Positions 57,459 to 64,000 of a stretch of DNA of 64,000 bases are shown here, in pieces. Origin of the DNA: Caenorhabditis remanei (taxonomy: Eukaryota; Nematoda; Chromadorea; Rhabditida; Rhabditidae); NCBI RefSeq assembly GCF_010183535.1, contig NC_071330.1, positions 9,653,717-9,717,716 of the forward strand, given 5' to 3'. The first letter of the stretch is position 1. Each line of letters starts with the position of its first letter. A program made the position numbers and the translations under genes. Below the pieces are notes generated by a model. That model did no database searches. It saw only the letters and a list, made by a program, of their open reading frames with translations, and was not told the DNA's origin.

Positions 57459-59113
57459 TTAAATCTTGGAAAAGTTAATCGCGCCAGCTGGAGTTGAAAT
57501 GGCAGAGGCTGACGTTATAACTTCAAAATTCGCATCGATTACGGATTCGATATGTCTTCTGAATCGTGTAGATTGTGAAGATCCAACAAGTGCTATGGTC
57601 TTAATGCTCAAAGTGAACAACAGAGAAACTGGGAACAACGAAAACAAATTGTTGATGATGCCTTCATGAGTGGCTTCTAATATCTGGATATCAGTGGTGT
57701 CTGAACGAACATTTTGGATTGACAATTCCTTTGAAACTCCACGTTCTGGGATGAAAATCGGATCGATTTTGAGGTTTGTCGGCAGCCGGGGTACTGAAAA
57801 AATCAAAGTAGAAGAAGTACAACTACTGATAATGACCTGTGTTATCCAATTCAACGAGAAGTTGACACAGTCTATCCGATGAAAATGTTTTATCAGCATT
57901 TGTCTGAAATTGATAATTAATTAAAAACACTTTCTTGTTTTTACCGAACACTTTCTTGTTTTTACCTTCAAAACAGATTCCAAAGCATTTCCACCATTCA
58001 TTGAACACGCTGCAATTAATTTCTGCGAATCAGAATATGGTAATTGGACTATTGTAGATGGGAGTACTGTAGTTGATAATTGATTGGAATCCACAAGACA
58101 ACATAATTGAGCAGATGTTCCGATGATTATGTCTGAAAACTTGAACTAGAAACTACAAAAATGTTTCATTCTACTGACATGCAGTCTTCTCAAATGAATC
58201 CAATGAAGCAACAGATGCCTGAAGGTCTCCAGAAGCCACGTGGCATCTGATACCATTCCAAGTGCCAACAACTTTTGAATTGTCTTGTGCAATTGTTGGA
58301 AGTTCAATCCAATTGGGAAGGAATTTCTGAATTTCTGGTTGCCACGTGTAGTCCGAGCTACAGTAACCCCAGCTGAAAGCATTGTGTTGACTGATAAAAC
58401 ATTTGGAATTTTGAGTCAAATAGGTCAGAAATAAGTCCATAATTGTTCCGCATCGATTGTATTTCTGAAAAAAAGTTTTCTGAAATTTTAAAAGTTCAAT
58501 AAATCACTTTCAAAGAATCTGGAGAAGAGTTGTTTAAATAAGCTAGTGTGACCAGTCCAAATCCAGGATGGATCTCTCCAGAATTCCATTTTGGAAGAGT
58601 TTTCAAAAAGTTCTGAAGGTTTGGAGTGCTGTATGTCCAGTTATATAAAGAAGACGTGTTGAGAAAATCTGAGAAATTGAGATTGTTTTTATTGTAATAT
58701 GGAAACTGGTAGTCCTAACCTGATGTCTCAACAAAGTCTTGATCCCAAAAAACGATTCCATGCATCTGTCCGCATGTCCAAATATCGGAAATTTGTAAAT
58801 TCTCATTCTCAAATTTTTCTCTGATTGTCTGAAATTAAGGAATTATATTTTGAACACGGATACGGAAATCAACTACTTTCAAAAGACCAATCACAGTATT
58901 CAGAATTAATTTCGTATTCTGAATTCCATTTTCAGATTCAATCTCGTCGGTTTCATATACTCGTTTGCCCTCGAAGATCACCCTGAAACAATTTTTTTTT
59001 ACTTTCGGGTTTCTCTTTTTCTCTTCTTTTTCTTACTCCTTCCCTTTTTTTGCACATATTTTTGCCGAAGTTGTGCCAATATCAATTCCAACATGAACCT
59101 TCTCCGTCGTCAT
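57459..59113 (-). CDS. Sedoheptulokinase (FGGY carbohydrate kinase)
   Basis: Phosphorylates sedoheptulose to sedoheptulose-7-phosphate, feeding the pentose phosphate pathway (human SHPK/CARKL). Eight exons in phase: 59037-59113, 58877-58982, 58720-58828, 58508-58668, 58179-58464, 57966-58132, 57837-57903 and 57459-57793; 435 residues, near the human size. The N-terminal sugar-kinase fold opens with VHVGIDIGTTSAKICAKKG, the phosphate-1 motif; the middle has CGQMHGIVFWDQDF, as in SHPK-type FGGY kinases. The C-terminal FGGY fold includes IAACSMNGGNALESVL and ALVGSSQSTRF. Position next to act-5 fits C. elegans T25C8.1, recalled from memory. Tail to tail with hip-1 (117 bp between stops). Confidence 0.9.
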
Positions 59114-62370
<3,257 letters not shown>

Positions 62371-63030
62371 ATCTCTTTATTTCTTTAAAAATGTATTTTA
62401 TATCTTTCTTTCCTCATTCCCAACTTCGTGCCTTCTTTTCTAGGCGGTTCCATGTTTTTAACAAATTTCAGATTTTCAAGAACTTGTTTTCGTTTTTTAT
62501 TTATGATTTGGCCACAATAAAACGTGTTGTGGTCTGTTTTTTTTAAAGAGGATAATCACATTCAACGACACATTTATGATGCATCACACGGAATCATGGT
62601 TTTTAACTATTCTGAAGATTTAAAAAAAATTAATCCATAATCCTGAAATCCACAAATCTAGATTATTTATGTTGTTTAGAAGTGTATAATTTAACGGAAC
62701 ACTGAGAATATATCGAGAATTTCGAGGCGAAGTCAGTTAATAAACCCAGATGCAATATAAATAGTGTACTTACAATCTAGTCCGGGTGTTCGGATTTTTC
62801 AATTGGAGACTGTGGATCTGATGTATTGAAGAACATGTACAATGAAATATTCTATTTCAGAACAAATTATATTTCAATGTATCTCAACATATGTTCATTT
62901 CACTTCGTATAAACTGACCTCTCTTATTGCCTAGAAACCGGATTTCCAGTTGGTCAAACCTCTCTACACCCAAAATACTCCCTTCATTTCTCACCTCATT
63001 ACTTTCGAATCGCTCGCTAGTCAGGTTATT
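62371..63030. other. act-5 3' UTR and following intergenic DNA
   Basis: Holds the act-5 3' UTR with AATAAA at 62516-62521, then AT-rich sequence. The frame of the next gene is open upstream of its first ATG back to about 62950, so a longer 5' exon cannot be excluded. No other feature is seen. Confidence 0.4.
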
Positions 63031-63913
63031 ATGTCTAATCTACTGGAAAAGGAACATTTCAAGTGTAAGTCATATCTTCTTTATCTTTATTTCCAAACGG
63101 ATTTCAGTAAGGAAACATACTCGATATTTGACAATCCATCGAGTTGTTGAACAAAAGAGTTGGCATCAACTAGCCTATGAGGACCGTCTTCGAAGGGAAA
63201 ATCGAAAAATACCAAAGATATGTCGAAAAAATTTTCTTCGCTGGCATCTAGAACAGTTGGAAGCAAGGAAAAAAATTAGAAGATTGAGAGAAAAGAATCA
63301 GGATGAGAGTATCTATGTGGCAAAACAATGGTATTACGTTCTGAAGAAACATCCATTGAAACCAAGAATTGAATGGAGTTATCAGAGAGTTCATAAGTAG
63401 GTCAAAAAAATGGTTTTTAAATTCATAAGAACTTAATTCAGATTGAGTTCAAAGAATGAAAGAATTGCTCAAGAGTTAGAAGAATTGATCGATTGCGCTG
63501 AAAGATATGCGTTGATTGAGCATTTATCAGATGAATTTCGAAAGAAAGAACAATTAATATTGATGAAATTAAAAAGTGAGTTCCTAATTATAAAAACGGA
63601 ATGATACAATGATGTTTTAGAAATAGAAAGATATCGTTTAGAAGTGAACAATAACAGAGAACTTCTTCTCAGATCTCAATCTTTGGCAGCGATGAAAATT
63701 CGGATATTTTTTGAGCACAGGTAGTTCAATTCATTTAAAAAACTTGCTGATATATATTTTTTATTCAGAAAAGGATTGATATTTGATATCAATGAAATAA
63801 TCAACCCGGAAATTGGAAATATGGCAATTAGAAAATTTCGAGAAACACTACTTGCCAAAATCACAGAGTTTTCCAATGAGATCAACACAAAGTGTGGAAA
63901 AGATTATCATTGA
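63031..63913 (+). CDS. Unrecognised basic helical protein
   Basis: Five exons in phase: 63031-63064, 63108-63396, 63442-63575, 63621-63720 and 63769-63913; 233 residues. The protein is highly charged and rich in Lys/Arg/Glu/Leu, with long helix-forming stretches (AYEDRLRRENRKIPKICRK, HLEQLEARKKIRRLREKN, NERIAQELEELIDCAERYALIEHL). Coiled coil or all-helical structure is likely. No signal peptide, membrane segment or catalytic motif is seen. The start at 63031 is the first ATG in an open frame that continues upstream; the donor GTGTAAGT offers two GT choices and only GTAAGT fits the phase of the next exon. No family is recognised; probably nematode-restricted. Confidence 0.72.
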
Positions 63914-64000
63914 AATGGAAAAATAAACATTTTATAGATTATTGAGAAAAAATTGGAAGGATGAAAAGAAACGAAACATTGTTCAAAATTGTATAGTACA

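Overview
This is a 64 kb piece of a Caenorhabditis nuclear chromosome. Small genes have short (about 45-60 bp) introns ending in TTTCAG, several starts follow a TTTCAG acceptor (probable trans-splice sites), and the products are strongly nematode-like. The genes set-16, aqp-11, flp-15, mir-46, drr-2, acbp-5, mlc-5, taf-9, hip-1, a sedoheptulokinase and act-5 form a block that, from memory, lies on C. elegans chromosome III (cosmids ZK525, T12D8, T25C8). The exact species cannot be fixed from sequence alone. I recall the C. elegans head-to-head hsp-70 pair being on another chromosome, so this is more likely a relative than C. elegans itself.

Layout. 1-945: 3' part of an unidentified gene. 1.2-6.0 kb: two almost identical hsp-70 genes as a large inverted repeat around a short spacer with heat-shock elements. 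6-18.5 kb: a gene-poor stretch that hides the microRNA mir-46 (8.8 kb) and the FMRFamide-like neuropeptide gene flp-15 (minus, 11.8-14.6 kb). 18.6-19.7 kb: aqp-11. 20.1-28.8 kb: set-16, the MLL3/4-type H3K4 methyltransferase (minus, 15 exons, 2479 residues). 29.4-32.6 kb: drr-2, a BOLA2-like gene and acbp-5, the last two spaced like an operon. 32.6-38.4 kb: gene-free apart from a hAT-like MITE. 38.4-42.1 kb: an arrestin-domain gene with nested transposons in intron 7. 42.6-44.5 kb: an SH2/tyrosine kinase. 45.6-46.3 kb: a small secreted coiled-coil protein. 46.4-48.5 kb: taf-9 and mlc-5 (minus, operon-like). 48.9-49.1 kb: a strongly self-complementary GC-rich island that looks like an RNA gene. 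50.5-57.3 kb: hip-1, whose 5.4 kb intron 3 holds a whole gene on the other strand, coding for a large acidic secreted protein with eleven CKYRxxCY motifs. 57.5-59.1 kb: sedoheptulokinase. 61.1-62.4 kb: act-5 behind GATA sites. 63.0-63.9 kb: an unrecognised basic helical protein.

How the genes relate. Most are housekeeping or tissue genes with no shared pathway. A loose chaperone theme exists: hsp-70 at one end and hip-1, an Hsp70 co-chaperone, at the other. The most unusual items are the CKYRxxCY gene nested in hip-1, the structured RNA candidate beside mlc-5, the captured gene tail inside a nested transposon, and the hsp-70 palindrome.
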